Assembly (NCBI RefSeq): GCF_000152705.1
Contig: NZ_CH672413.1
Location: 3,751,046 to 3,815,045, forward strand
Length of the DNA: 64,000 nt
Source of the DNA: Janibacter sp. HTCC2649
Lineage (GTDB): Bacteria > Actinomycetota > Actinomycetes > Actinomycetales > Dermatophilaceae
Direction: 5' to 3'
The notes beneath the pieces were generated by a model. That model had not been told where the DNA came from. It did no database searches and saw only the letters and a list, made by a program, of their open reading frames with translations. The stretch's first letter is position 1. Every line of letters starts with the position of its first letter. The position numbers and the translations under genes were made by a program. This document shows positions 52,967 to 60,945 of this stretch, piece after piece.

Positions 52967-55558
52967 GTGTCCAGCGCGGACCGTCAGGACGTGCCCAAGG
53001 TCGTGATGATGGTGGGCAACGACATTGCCCACGACACGCGGGTTCTCAAGATGGGCCTCACTCTGGCCGACGCCGGGCTCGACGTCACGCTCTTGGGTTA
53101 CGCCTCCTCCGGCGTGCGCGAGGAGCGCCGCTTCGGCAACGTGCGCATCCTGCGCGTGCCCGTCGCGTGGCGACTGCGGGACGCTGCTGCGGCCCGCAAG
53201 AAGGAGCGGCGCGGGCTCCTCAACCTCGCGATGGACCCGTCCCGGCGACGCGCCCTCGACCTCCAGGCGGCCCTGCGTCGTCGTGAGGTCGAGAGTGGTG
53301 CCGGCCTCGGCCCCAAGGCGCGCGGCGGCCAGATCAAGGCCCGTCGTCTCGTCGCGAGAGTGCGCTCTGGCGCGGACCGCCGCCTGCGCACCTACGAGCG
53401 CGACGCCTGGAAGGCCGTCGACGGGCTGACGCACCGCACTCCCTATGGCGCGCAGTGGCGCCGAATCCTCCCCGAGATCGACGACTACGAGCTGGCCTTC
53501 GGTCCCGTGCTCGACCAGCTCGAGTGGGACGTCCTGCACGCGCACGACGTGCACCTTGTCGGGGTGGCGGCACGCGCCGTGGCCCGTCGGCGGGCGCAGG
53601 GCCGATCAGCCGCCTGGGTCTACGACGCACACGAGTATGTTCGCGGCCTCTCGATCTACGGGCCCCGCACCGTTCGACGTCGCGCGGGCTACCTCGACCT
53701 CGAGAGCGAGTACGTCCGAGCTGCCGACGCGGTCGTCACCGTGACCGAGCCGCTGGCCGAGCAGCTTCAGGGCGACCACCGGCTGCCGGCGCGGCCCGCC
53801 GTCGTCATGAACAGCCCGATGCTCGGCGCGGCCGACCACGAGATCGAGCGCACGATTCGAGACGACGTCGGTCTCGCGCCCGACGTGCCGCTCATGGTCT
53901 ACAGCGGTGGCGTCACCGCGGTGCGTGGCGTGGACACGGCAGTGCAGGCTCTCGTCGACCTGCCGGGCGTCCACCTCGCCGTCGTCGCCGTTCCCCACCG
54001 TGAGATCGCCGCAGCGAAGTCGCTGCACAAGCTTGCCGTCCGGCTCGGGGTCGCCGACCGTCTGCACCTGCTCGACCCGGTCCGACCGGACGAGGTCGCG
54101 GCCTACCTGCGGACCGCCGATGTCGGCCTGTTGCCGATCCACCACTTCGGCAGCCACGAAGTGGCCCTGCCCAACAAGGTCTTCGAATACCTGCACGCGG
54201 GGATCCCGCTCCTCGTGAGTGACACCCGCGCCACGGCCGAGTTCGTCGAGCAGCACGGGGTCGGTGGCGTGCACGTCGCCAAGGACACGGCGTCCTTCGT
54301 CACGGCGTTCCAGGATGTCTGGGCGCGTCACGCTGCCCTGCGCTCCCGGATCGCTGAGGACGCGGACCTCCTCACTCCCTTCGCGTGGGACCGCCAGGAA
54401 CTGGTGCTGCGTGATGTCTACCGTGGCATCCTCGGCGACACCGCCGTGCGCGAACCCGACGTCTCCACGCCCCTCGAGGGGTTGCGTGAGGAGCCGTTCG
54501 TCCGCAACGACCGCGCCTCCGTCCTCGCGATCGGACCCGCCAACATGGCCGGGCAGGCCTGGGAGTGGGCCAAGGCCGTCGAGCGTGACATCGACGGGGT
54601 GCGCACCGAGGTGCTGTCCGTCGACCGTGGTGGCCCCATCCAGTTCCAGGCCGACGACATCGTGCCGGCGGCGACCTATGCCAACGACGCACGGTGGGCG
54701 CAGTCCCTGGAGGCGCGTGGCCTCGACGAGTGGACCCATGCCCTCCTCGAGGCCGGGCGCCCGCTCTTCGGCCTGAGGCACGGGCGGGACTTCACCGGTG
54801 ACGTGCCGGTCCTGCGCTCCGTGGGTATCGAGGTCGGTCTCGTCCTGCACGGCAGCGAGATCCGCAACCCGCGCCGCCACGCCGCCTCCGTGTCGTGGTC
54901 ACCCTTCGCTGACCCCGACGACGAGCTCACCGCACGTCTGCAACGCCAGTGGGAGGTCCTGCATCCCCTCGTCATGGCCTTCGACGGTCCGGTCTTCGTG
55001 TCGACGCCGGACCTGCTCGAGGACGTCCCCCACGCGCACCTCCTGCCCGTCGTCGTCGACATCGAGCGCTGGCGCAGCGACGTGCCCGCCATGGAGCGCG
55101 AAGTGCCCGTCGTCCTGCACGCACCGAGCCGGGCCGCGATCAAGGGCACGAGCCACGTCGAGAGTGCGATCCGTCCGCTCGCCGACGCCGGGCTCGTCGA
55201 GTACCGGCTCCTGGAGGGTGTCGCGCCGGCTGAGATGCCCGCCGCCATCCGCGACGCCGACATTGTGCTGGACCAGTTCACCCTGGGCAGCTATGGCGTC
55301 ATGGCCGTCCAGGCGATGGCTGCCGGTCGAGTCGTCGTCGGTCATGTCGCCCAGTCCGTCCGAGACACCTTCGGAGGGGCTGTTCCCCTCGTCGAGGCCG
55401 CCCCGGACGAGCTGCGCCAGGTGGTCGAACGCCTCGTTGCCGACCGGGACGAGTCACGTGCCGCGGCTGCAGCCGGGCCGACCTTCGCCTCGGAGGTCCA
55501 CGACGGGCGACGCTCGGCGGCCGTCCTCCGGGATGTTCTGCACCTGCGCGGCACGTGA
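52967..55558 (+). CDS. Fused double glycosyltransferase
   Basis: 863 residues from GTG 52967, 2 bases after wbpA. The N half (about 1-500) is a GT4 enzyme: MMVGNDIAHDTRVLKMG, WDVLHAHDVHLVGVAARAV, YDAHEYVRGL, MVYSGGVTAVRGVDT, PNKVFEYLHAGIPLLVSD; it parallels the 595-residue enzyme at 31903. The C half (about 515-863) parallels the 376-residue enzyme at 42396: HALLEAGRPLFGL, VGLVLHGSEIRNP, VFVSTPDLLEDVPHAHLLPVVVDIERW, DIVLDQFTLGSYGVMAVQAM. One continuous frame with no stop between, so the two activities are physically joined, probably adding consecutive sugars. The donor sugars are unknown. Confidence 0.88.
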   Translation: MSSADRQDVPKVVMMVGNDIAHDTRVLKMGLTLADAGLDVTLLGYASSGVREERRFGNVRILRVPVAWRLRDAAAARKKERRGLLNLAMDPSRRRALDLQAALRRREVESGAGLGPKARGGQIKARRLVARVRSGADRRLRTYERDAWKAVDGLTHRTPYGAQWRRILPEIDDYELAFGPVLDQLEWDVLHAHDVHLVGVAARAVARRRAQGRSAAWVYDAHEYVRGLSIYGPRTVRRRAGYLDLESEYVRAADAVVTVTEPLAEQLQGDHRLPARPAVVMNSPMLGAADHEIERTIRDDVGLAPDVPLMVYSGGVTAVRGVDTAVQALVDLPGVHLAVVAVPHREIAAAKSLHKLAVRLGVADRLHLLDPVRPDEVAAYLRTADVGLLPIHHFGSHEVALPNKVFEYLHAGIPLLVSDTRATAEFVEQHGVGGVHVAKDTASFVTAFQDVWARHAALRSRIAEDADLLTPFAWDRQELVLRDVYRGILGDTAVREPDVSTPLEGLREEPFVRNDRASVLAIGPANMAGQAWEWAKAVERDIDGVRTEVLSVDRGGPIQFQADDIVPAATYANDARWAQSLEARGLDEWTHALLEAGRPLFGLRHGRDFTGDVPVLRSVGIEVGLVLHGSEIRNPRRHAASVSWSPFADPDDELTARLQRQWEVLHPLVMAFDGPVFVSTPDLLEDVPHAHLLPVVVDIERWRSDVPAMEREVPVVLHAPSRAAIKGTSHVESAIRPLADAGLVEYRLLEGVAPAEMPAAIRDADIVLDQFTLGSYGVMAVQAMAAGRVVVGHVAQSVRDTFGGAVPLVEAAPDELRQVVERLVADRDESRAAAAAGPTFASEVHDGRRSAAVLRDVLHLRGT

Positions 55559-55583
55559 TCCCGGAGTCGGCCACCTGTAGCCG

Positions 55584-57044
55584 TCAGAGGATGAACTTCA
55601 TCCCGGTCCAGCCGGAGCCGACCTTGACGGCGCTGTAGACGCCACCACCGGTGCGCCCGGGGTAGAAGAACAGCTGGCCGTTGGCGTCGCGGGCCACGAG
55701 GTCGCCCAGGCCGTCGCCGTTGAGGTCGCCCGGGCTGGTGAGCCAGGTCATGGCACTCCAGCCGCAGCCCACCTTGGCGTGCAGCTTCAGCGCAGGGGCG
55801 CTCGTGGCGTTGTAGGCGTAGAGACACCCGTCCGTGGCATTGACGGCGACGACATCACCGCGAGCGTCGCGGTTGAGGTCACCCATCCCGATGATCCACT
55901 TCATGCCGTTGAACTTCCAGCCGATCTCCTTGACCCGCTTGATCTCACCGAACGTGTCGAAGGCATACAGGTTGAGCGTCCCGTCAGCATCGCGCGCGAT
56001 GAGGTCGGGGCTTCCGTCCCCGGTGACGTCGGTCGGCGTCGTGATGGCACTGAAGACGTCCCAGCCCGTGCCGATGGCGCGACGCGTGGCGAAGGCTCCG
56101 TTGCCGCGACCCGAGTACAGGTAGAGGGTGCCGTCAGCGGAGACGCCGAGCAGGTCACTGATGCTGTTGCTGTCGACATCACCGGGTGAGCCAGCCCAGG
56201 TGAACGAGCCCCATCCGGGACCGACCCGCGTCCCGGCCACGATGTCGCCGGTGCCCGTGCCGGGGTACAGGTAGAGGTCGCCCGAGCCGTGGATGCCGAG
56301 CAGGTCAACTCGCTGGTCGCCGGTCCAGTCACCGCGCTTGAACGGCGTGGGAACACAGGTGTAGACGCGCACCTCGTCCACCCGCATGGTCGAGTTCTGG
56401 CTCGAGTCAACACTCGTGTCGTTGAAGAAGAAGGCGTCGAGGAACCCGGCGTTGGTCCGTGCCTCGGACGTGACATCCAGCGCGACTCGGCTCCAGGTGG
56501 TGGTGGGGGCCAGGGTGCCACCTGAGTTGTTGACCGAGAAGCCAATGGTGTCGGGACCAAAACCGGTGTAGGAGAACGACATTCCGATGCGTGTGCCTGC
56601 AGGCACGGGCACGTGGGTGCTGTTGACGTAGGTCAGGAGCGGGTACCCCGCACTGATCGTCGACGATGCGTTGTAGGAACCATCAGTGGCCCCTCCGTTG
56701 GTCGTCGCATTGAAGCCGTAGGAATCTGCCGGGTAGGGGAGCGCGCCCTCGAAGCTCGCCTTGTTGAGCAGCTTGCCCGGGGCGAAGCCGGTGGGGCAGT
56801 AACCCGGCAGCTCGATGACACCGGCGGCCGTCGTGGAGCGCTCGCCCGTGGCACCGTCGGCACGGCCCAGGTTGGCGTCCTGGCGAGCCAGCGCAGGCGC
56901 GTCGTGAGTCCGGACGGCATTGCCGGCGGGCTTCTGCGACGGGGTGATCGGCTCGGCTGCGGCGCCCGCTGAGGGTGCCGCCAGACCGGTGAGGAGGGCC
57001 CCGATGCACGCCACGGTGGCGACGAGGGGTCGACGGATGGACAT
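55584..57044 (-). CDS. Secreted FG-GAP/VCBS repeat protein B
   Basis: 486 residues with GGGAG before the ATG. Signal peptide (1-28, cleavage near SAGAAA). The N domain (about 75-225) has YCPTGFAPGKLLNKASFEG and FFFNDTSVD; the propeller (about 225-486) repeats DWTGDQRVDLLGI, DLNRDARGDVV, DLNGDGLGDLVAR and ends VGSGWTGMKFIL. Same architecture as 49101, and convergent with the double glycosyltransferase. Ca-dependent lectin or adhesion roles are possible, unproven. Confidence 0.85.
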   Translation of the reverse strand: MSIRRPLVATVACIGALLTGLAAPSAGAAAEPITPSQKPAGNAVRTHDAPALARQDANLGRADGATGERSTTAAGVIELPGYCPTGFAPGKLLNKASFEGALPYPADSYGFNATTNGGATDGSYNASSTISAGYPLLTYVNSTHVPVPAGTRIGMSFSYTGFGPDTIGFSVNNSGGTLAPTTTWSRVALDVTSEARTNAGFLDAFFFNDTSVDSSQNSTMRVDEVRVYTCVPTPFKRGDWTGDQRVDLLGIHGSGDLYLYPGTGTGDIVAGTRVGPGWGSFTWAGSPGDVDSNSISDLLGVSADGTLYLYSGRGNGAFATRRAIGTGWDVFSAITTPTDVTGDGSPDLIARDADGTLNLYAFDTFGEIKRVKEIGWKFNGMKWIIGMGDLNRDARGDVVAVNATDGCLYAYNATSAPALKLHAKVGCGWSAMTWLTSPGDLNGDGLGDLVARDANGQLFFYPGRTGGGVYSAVKVGSGWTGMKFIL

Positions 57045-57160
57045 GGTGTCTCCCGGTGTGTGAACTCAAGGACCGCCGAGCGACCGTCCCCCAAGCGCTC
57101 AAGATATCAGTGGGCTCGGGCGTGTCGAAGCTCGAAATGACCACTCACAGATGGGGCTAT

Positions 57161-57184
57161 TGGGACCAATGTGACTACAGTGAC
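57161..57184. promoter_or_regulatory. Direct-repeat box upstream of the amidase (MtrA-like)
   Basis: TGGGAC, TGTGAC and AGTGAC follow each other at 9-base steps (57161-57184), 31 bases before the amidase ATG and in the same divergent space as FG-GAP B. On the other strand the units read GTCACT, GTCACA, GTCCCA. The same units precede 60946. Confidence 0.55.
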
Positions 57185-57215
57185 TAGTCATCGTCCGACC
57201 AACTGGAGGCAACCC

Positions 57216-59198
57216 ATGGGCACCGGAATACGCGCAGCAACCGCCAGCGCGCTCGCATTGAGCCTGCCGGCAGCGCTGCTCCTCGCCCTCCCGGCGCGAG
57301 CGACGGAGTCGACCACGGCCATCGCGGCGACCACGGATCCTCACCGGTCGGCCCGGTTCACGCCAGCCGCCCAGTCCTCCGATCAGGCCAAGGTCTCCGG
57401 TCCGGACCGCGAGGAGGCGCGCAAGCACCGCGTGGAGCCGGTCGTCACCGGGGTGGCCACAGGCCTCACCGTGCGCGGTGTCACGAGCGCCGTCGGCGTC
57501 ACGTGGTCGGGCGCGACTCCCCGTGGCGTGCTGCAGTGGCGGTTCCTTCCCACCTCGGGCGAGGTCGGGACGTGGTCCGAACTCCCTCTCGACGCCCACG
57601 GTCCCGATGCGGGCTCCGCGGAGGCGGCAGGAGCCCGGAGGGCCTCCGAGCCGTTGCTCACGACCCAGCCGGGATCGGTCGAGCTTCGGGTGCTCGGCGG
57701 CGACACCGCACGGACCACCTCGTTGCGGGTCACTGTCGACGAAGCCGGAGCTGCTCCCGTCGATGCGGCCCCGACTTCTCGGTCGGCCACCGCGCCCGAT
57801 GCGACCCAGGGCTCGCAGGACTCGCAGAGCGCGGCTGGCGCGGCCGCTCCCACGATCCTCACCCGAGCGGCCTGGGGTGCCGACGAGTCCCTTCGCAAGG
57901 GTGAACCGTCCTATGGCGCGGTGAAGGGCGAAGTCGTCCACCACACCGTCAACGCCAACACGTACGCGGCCGATCAGGTGCCCTCGATCATCCGGGCCAT
58001 CTACGACTACCACGTCAACCACAACGGCTGGAACGACATCGGCTACAACTTCCTCATCGACCGTTTCGGTCGGACCTGGGAGGGTCGCTACGGCGGCATC
58101 GCGCGCCCGGTCGTCGGGGCGCACAGTCCGGGGGTGAACTCGTGGACCACCTCGGCCGCAGCGATCGGCACCTTCACGAGCAGCGGGACGACGGTCCCGA
58201 CGGCGATCACCACGGCATACACGAAGTTGTTTGCCTGGAAGGCCTCGCTGCACCAGCTCGACCCGGACTGGACCGTGAACCTCGGCGGCAAGACGCAGCG
58301 CTCCATCTCGGGGCACCGCGACAACGTCGAGACGGAGTGCCCCGGTGCCGCGTTGTACGCGCGGATCCCGGCGATCACCACGGCGACCAGCGCTGCGACG
58401 CCCAACACGCCCGCGCTCACGGTGCGGCGCGACGCGGACAACGCCGGCGACAACGACGTGCTCACCCTCGATGGGAGCCAGCGACTCGCGCTCGTCCATG
58501 CAGATGGCGCGGGGGCACTTCAGGCACCGGAGGTGAAGACCAGTCTCGCCCCGGCGGGCTTCGACATGTTGCGGGTCGCGGGCGACTGGGACGGCGACGG
58601 AGCGGTCGACGTCCTGGGTCGGCTCGCGAGCAACGGAGGGCTCTATCTGTATCCCGGTGACGGCACTGGGGGATTCCGGACGCCGGTGAAGGTCGGAACG
58701 GGATGGAACACGATGCGCATCATGACGTCGGTGGGTGACGTCACGGGCGACCGAGTGCCGGACCTCCTGGCGGCGACCAGTTCCGATTCTGAGCTGCGGG
58801 TGTACCCCGGCGACGGCAAGGGAAGCTTCCTGAAGCCCAAGGTCGTCGGCTATCGGTGGAACGGCATTCGTTCGATCGTGGGTGTCGGCGACTGGGACCG
58901 GGACGGTGACTCCGACGTGCTCGGCATCACGACCGCCGGAGTCCCGCTGATCTACGGCAACGCTGGGGGAGGTGTCCTCTCCAATGGACCGCAGCTCAAC
59001 TTCGTCGCGCCCCAGGGCTCCGTCGTCATGGCGATCGGCGACGCGACGAGCGACTCGCTGTCAGATCTCGTCGTCAAGGACGCCTCGGGAACGGTCCGGG
59101 TCGCTGCGGGCACTGCGGACCCCAGCGTGATCCGCTGGGTCACCCAGAGCCCGGAAACCGTCACCACGTGGCGCGGCCTGAAGCCGTTCGAGGGCTGA
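57216..59198 (+). CDS. Secreted PGRP-type amidase with FG-GAP tail
   Basis: 660 residues from ATG 57216 (GGAGG 6 bases upstream; the frame is also open from 57171). Signal peptide (about 1-30), a domain of about 180 residues, then the amidase/PGRP domain (about 215-390): ILTRAAWGADESL, VVHHTVN with His242, IGYNFLIDRFGRTWEGR, GAHSPGVN and the final SGHRDNVETECPG whose His and Cys complete the zinc site. It should cut N-acetylmuramoyl-L-alanine bonds. The C part (about 410-660) has FG-GAP blades like the two neighbours (DWDGDGAVDVLGR, DVTGDRVPDLLAA). Wall remodelling near the glycan locus is likely. Confidence 0.9.
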   Translation: MGTGIRAATASALALSLPAALLLALPARATESTTAIAATTDPHRSARFTPAAQSSDQAKVSGPDREEARKHRVEPVVTGVATGLTVRGVTSAVGVTWSGATPRGVLQWRFLPTSGEVGTWSELPLDAHGPDAGSAEAAGARRASEPLLTTQPGSVELRVLGGDTARTTSLRVTVDEAGAAPVDAAPTSRSATAPDATQGSQDSQSAAGAAAPTILTRAAWGADESLRKGEPSYGAVKGEVVHHTVNANTYAADQVPSIIRAIYDYHVNHNGWNDIGYNFLIDRFGRTWEGRYGGIARPVVGAHSPGVNSWTTSAAAIGTFTSSGTTVPTAITTAYTKLFAWKASLHQLDPDWTVNLGGKTQRSISGHRDNVETECPGAALYARIPAITTATSAATPNTPALTVRRDADNAGDNDVLTLDGSQRLALVHADGAGALQAPEVKTSLAPAGFDMLRVAGDWDGDGAVDVLGRLASNGGLYLYPGDGTGGFRTPVKVGTGWNTMRIMTSVGDVTGDRVPDLLAATSSDSELRVYPGDGKGSFLKPKVVGYRWNGIRSIVGVGDWDRDGDSDVLGITTAGVPLIYGNAGGGVLSNGPQLNFVAPQGSVVMAIGDATSDSLSDLVVKDASGTVRVAAGTADPSVIRWVTQSPETVTTWRGLKPFEG

Positions 59199-59227
59199 GG
59201 CTCTGCGCCATCAGCCCAAGGTGATGA

Positions 59228-59866
59228 TCACCCCAGGGTGAAGGTCAGCTCGGGCCCCGTCTTCTCGCGCAGCTCGTCCTCGGTGACCCCGGGGGCGAGC
59301 TCGCGCACGACGAGGCCGTCGGCGGTCACGTCGATGACCGCGAGATCGGTGATGATCCGTTGCACGACACCGAGCCCGGTGATGGGGAGGTCGCACTCGT
59401 CGACGATCTTGTGGGTGCCGTCCTTGGCGACGTGCTCCATGAGGACGATGACCTTCTTGGCGCCGTGGACGAGGTCCATCGCGCCGCCCATGCCCTTGAC
59501 CATCTTGCCGGGGATCATCCAGTTGGCGATGTCGCCGGCGCGTGACACCTGCATTGCGCCGAGGATGGCTGCGTCGACCTTGCCGCCCCGGATCATCCCG
59601 AAGCTCGTCGCGCTGTCGAAGTAGCTCGCGCCACGACGGGTCGTCACCGTCTCCTTGCCCGCATTGATGAGGTCGGGGTCGACCGCGTCCTCGACCGGGT
59701 AGGCGCCGACACCGAGGATGCCGTTCTCGGACTGGAGGACGAGCTCGACGTCGTCGGGGACGAAGTTGGGGACGAGCGTCGGGAGGCCGATGCCGAGGTT
59801 GACGTAGGAGCCGTCGGTCAGTTCGCTGGCCGCGCGTGCGGCCATCTCGTCGCGAGTGAGGGCCAT
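59228..59866 (-). CDS. scoB: 3-oxoacid CoA-transferase subunit B
   Basis: 212 residues. [11 protein letters not shown], the catalytic Glu47 in [18 protein letters not shown] and [15 protein letters not shown] match the B subunit. It transfers CoA between succinyl-CoA and acetoacetate or another 3-oxoacid. Two bases after scoA. Confidence 0.95.
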   Translation of the reverse strand: MALTRDEMAARAASELTDGSYVNLGIGLPTLVPNFVPDDVELVLQSENGILGVGAYPVEDAVDPDLINAGKETVTTRRGASYFDSATSFGMIRGGKVDAAILGAMQVSRAGDIANWMIPGKMVKGMGGAMDLVHGAKKVIVLMEHVAKDGTHKIVDECDLPITGLGVVQRIITDLAVIDVTADGLVVRELAPGVTEDELREKTGPELTFTLG

Positions 59867-59868
59867 GG

Positions 59869-60648
59869 TCAGGCCTCCTTCGGGGTCGTCACGGTGCGCT
59901 TCTCAATTCGCTTGTCCTGAGCCTGTTCTGGCGTCAGGGGGACCACGCGCTGGACGTAGATCCCGGGCAGGTGGATCTGGTCGGGGTCGAGCTCGCCCGG
60001 CTCGACGAGCTCCTCGACCTCGGCGATCGTGACGCGCCCCGACATCGCGCAGAGCGGGTTGAAGTTGCGCGAGGACTTGTTGAAGATCAGGTTGCCGTGG
60101 CGGTCGCCCTTCCAGGCGCGCACGAGCCCGAAGTCGGCGGCGATGCCCTCCTCGAGGACGAAGGTGCGTTCCTCGCCGCCGAGCCCGAAGGTCCTCGTCT
60201 CCTTGGGAGGTGAGGCGAGAGCGACAGTCCCGTCAGCGGCATACCTCCACGGCAGTCCACCATCGGCGACCTGGCTCCCGACACCGGTCGGGGTGAAGAA
60301 GGCTGCGATGCCGGCGCCGCCGGCGCGCAGGCGCTCGGCCAGGGTGCCCTGCGGTGTCAGCTCGACCTCGAGCTCGCCCTGGAGGTACTGGCGGGCGAAC
60401 TCCTTGTTCTCGCCGACGTAGGAGGAGACCATGCGCCGGATCTGCTTGTTGCCGAGAAGGATGCCCAGACCCCAGTCGTCCACACCGCAGTTGTTGGAGA
60501 AGACCTCGAGGTCGCGCACCCCCTTGGCGTGCAGCTCGGCGATGAGAACGCTGGGTATGCCGCAGAGCCCGAATCCGCCGACGGCCAGGCTGGCACCGTC
60601 GCGGACGTCCTCGAGGGCTGCGGCTGCAGAGGAGACGACCTTGTCCAT
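59869..60648 (-). CDS. scoA: 3-oxoacid CoA-transferase subunit A
   Basis: 259 residues from ATG 60648 (leaderless, -10 seven bases upstream); the open frame beyond is antisense to a promoter region. [14 protein letters not shown] is the CoA loop, then [33 protein letters not shown] and NFNPLCAMS. Forms the heterodimer or tetramer with ScoB for ketone-body or short-chain 3-oxoacid use. Confidence 0.95.
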   Translation of the reverse strand: MDKVVSSAAAALEDVRDGASLAVGGFGLCGIPSVLIAELHAKGVRDLEVFSNNCGVDDWGLGILLGNKQIRRMVSSYVGENKEFARQYLQGELEVELTPQGTLAERLRAGGAGIAAFFTPTGVGSQVADGGLPWRYAADGTVALASPPKETRTFGLGGEERTFVLEEGIAADFGLVRAWKGDRHGNLIFNKSSRNFNPLCAMSGRVTIAEVEELVEPGELDPDQIHLPGIYVQRVVPLTPEQAQDKRIEKRTVTTPKEA

Positions 60649-60650
60649 GG

Positions 60651-60668
60651 CGGTGACTCTAGTCACCG
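60651..60668. promoter_or_regulatory. scoA: scoA promoter with perfect palindrome on the -10
   Basis: CGGTGAC-TCTA-GTCACCG is a perfect 7+7 inverted repeat. It contains the - strand -10 TAGAGT (60661 to 60656) seven bases before ATG 60648. A regulator bound here would block the leaderless promoter. Confidence 0.7.
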
Positions 60669-60841
60669 AGGGGGAGGGCTTCGATGTGGTGGGGGTCCAG
60701 AGCCCGGGACTAGTTATGGGGCCGCGACACGAGCGGGAGATTTTCCTGAATTTGCGTGTATTTGCCGGAGATTCCACCGCACCAGACGGGGTCGGGCGAA
60801 GTACATGCGTGTAATTCACCCCGTTCCACTTGCGTAACCAG

Positions 60842-60856
60842 TGTGACAGATGGGAC
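60842..60856. promoter_or_regulatory. MtrA-like direct-repeat box 1
   Basis: TGTGAC-AGA-TGGGAC, the same 9-base-phased units as at 57161. It is 89 bases before the TTG start of the peptidoglycan-binding protein. The space 60669-60945 also holds an AT-richer stretch (60740-60830) with no gene. Confidence 0.5.
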
Positions 60857-60880
60857 AACTGACCTTGCCAAAGTGTCTGG

Positions 60881-60895
60881 TGTGACGTCTGGGAC
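60881..60895. promoter_or_regulatory. MtrA-like direct-repeat box 2
   Basis: TGTGAC-GTC-TGGGAC, same unit order as box 1, 39 bases downstream of it (about four helical turns). Confidence 0.5.
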
Positions 60896-60945
60896 GGCGC
60901 ACGGGGCACACATCGCTTCACTCCGTTGCCCCTGAGGAGCTTTCG

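Noticed and set aside
52967-55558. Fusion gene as an assembly or sequencing artefact
   Set aside because: One open frame with ordinary codon use through the joint and a plausible linker; both halves keep their motifs.
60669-60945. A c-di-AMP (ydaO) riboswitch before the wall-protein gene
   Set aside because: Wall-hydrolase genes often have one, but the conserved core sequences and paired elements are not recognisable; direct repeats explain the region better.
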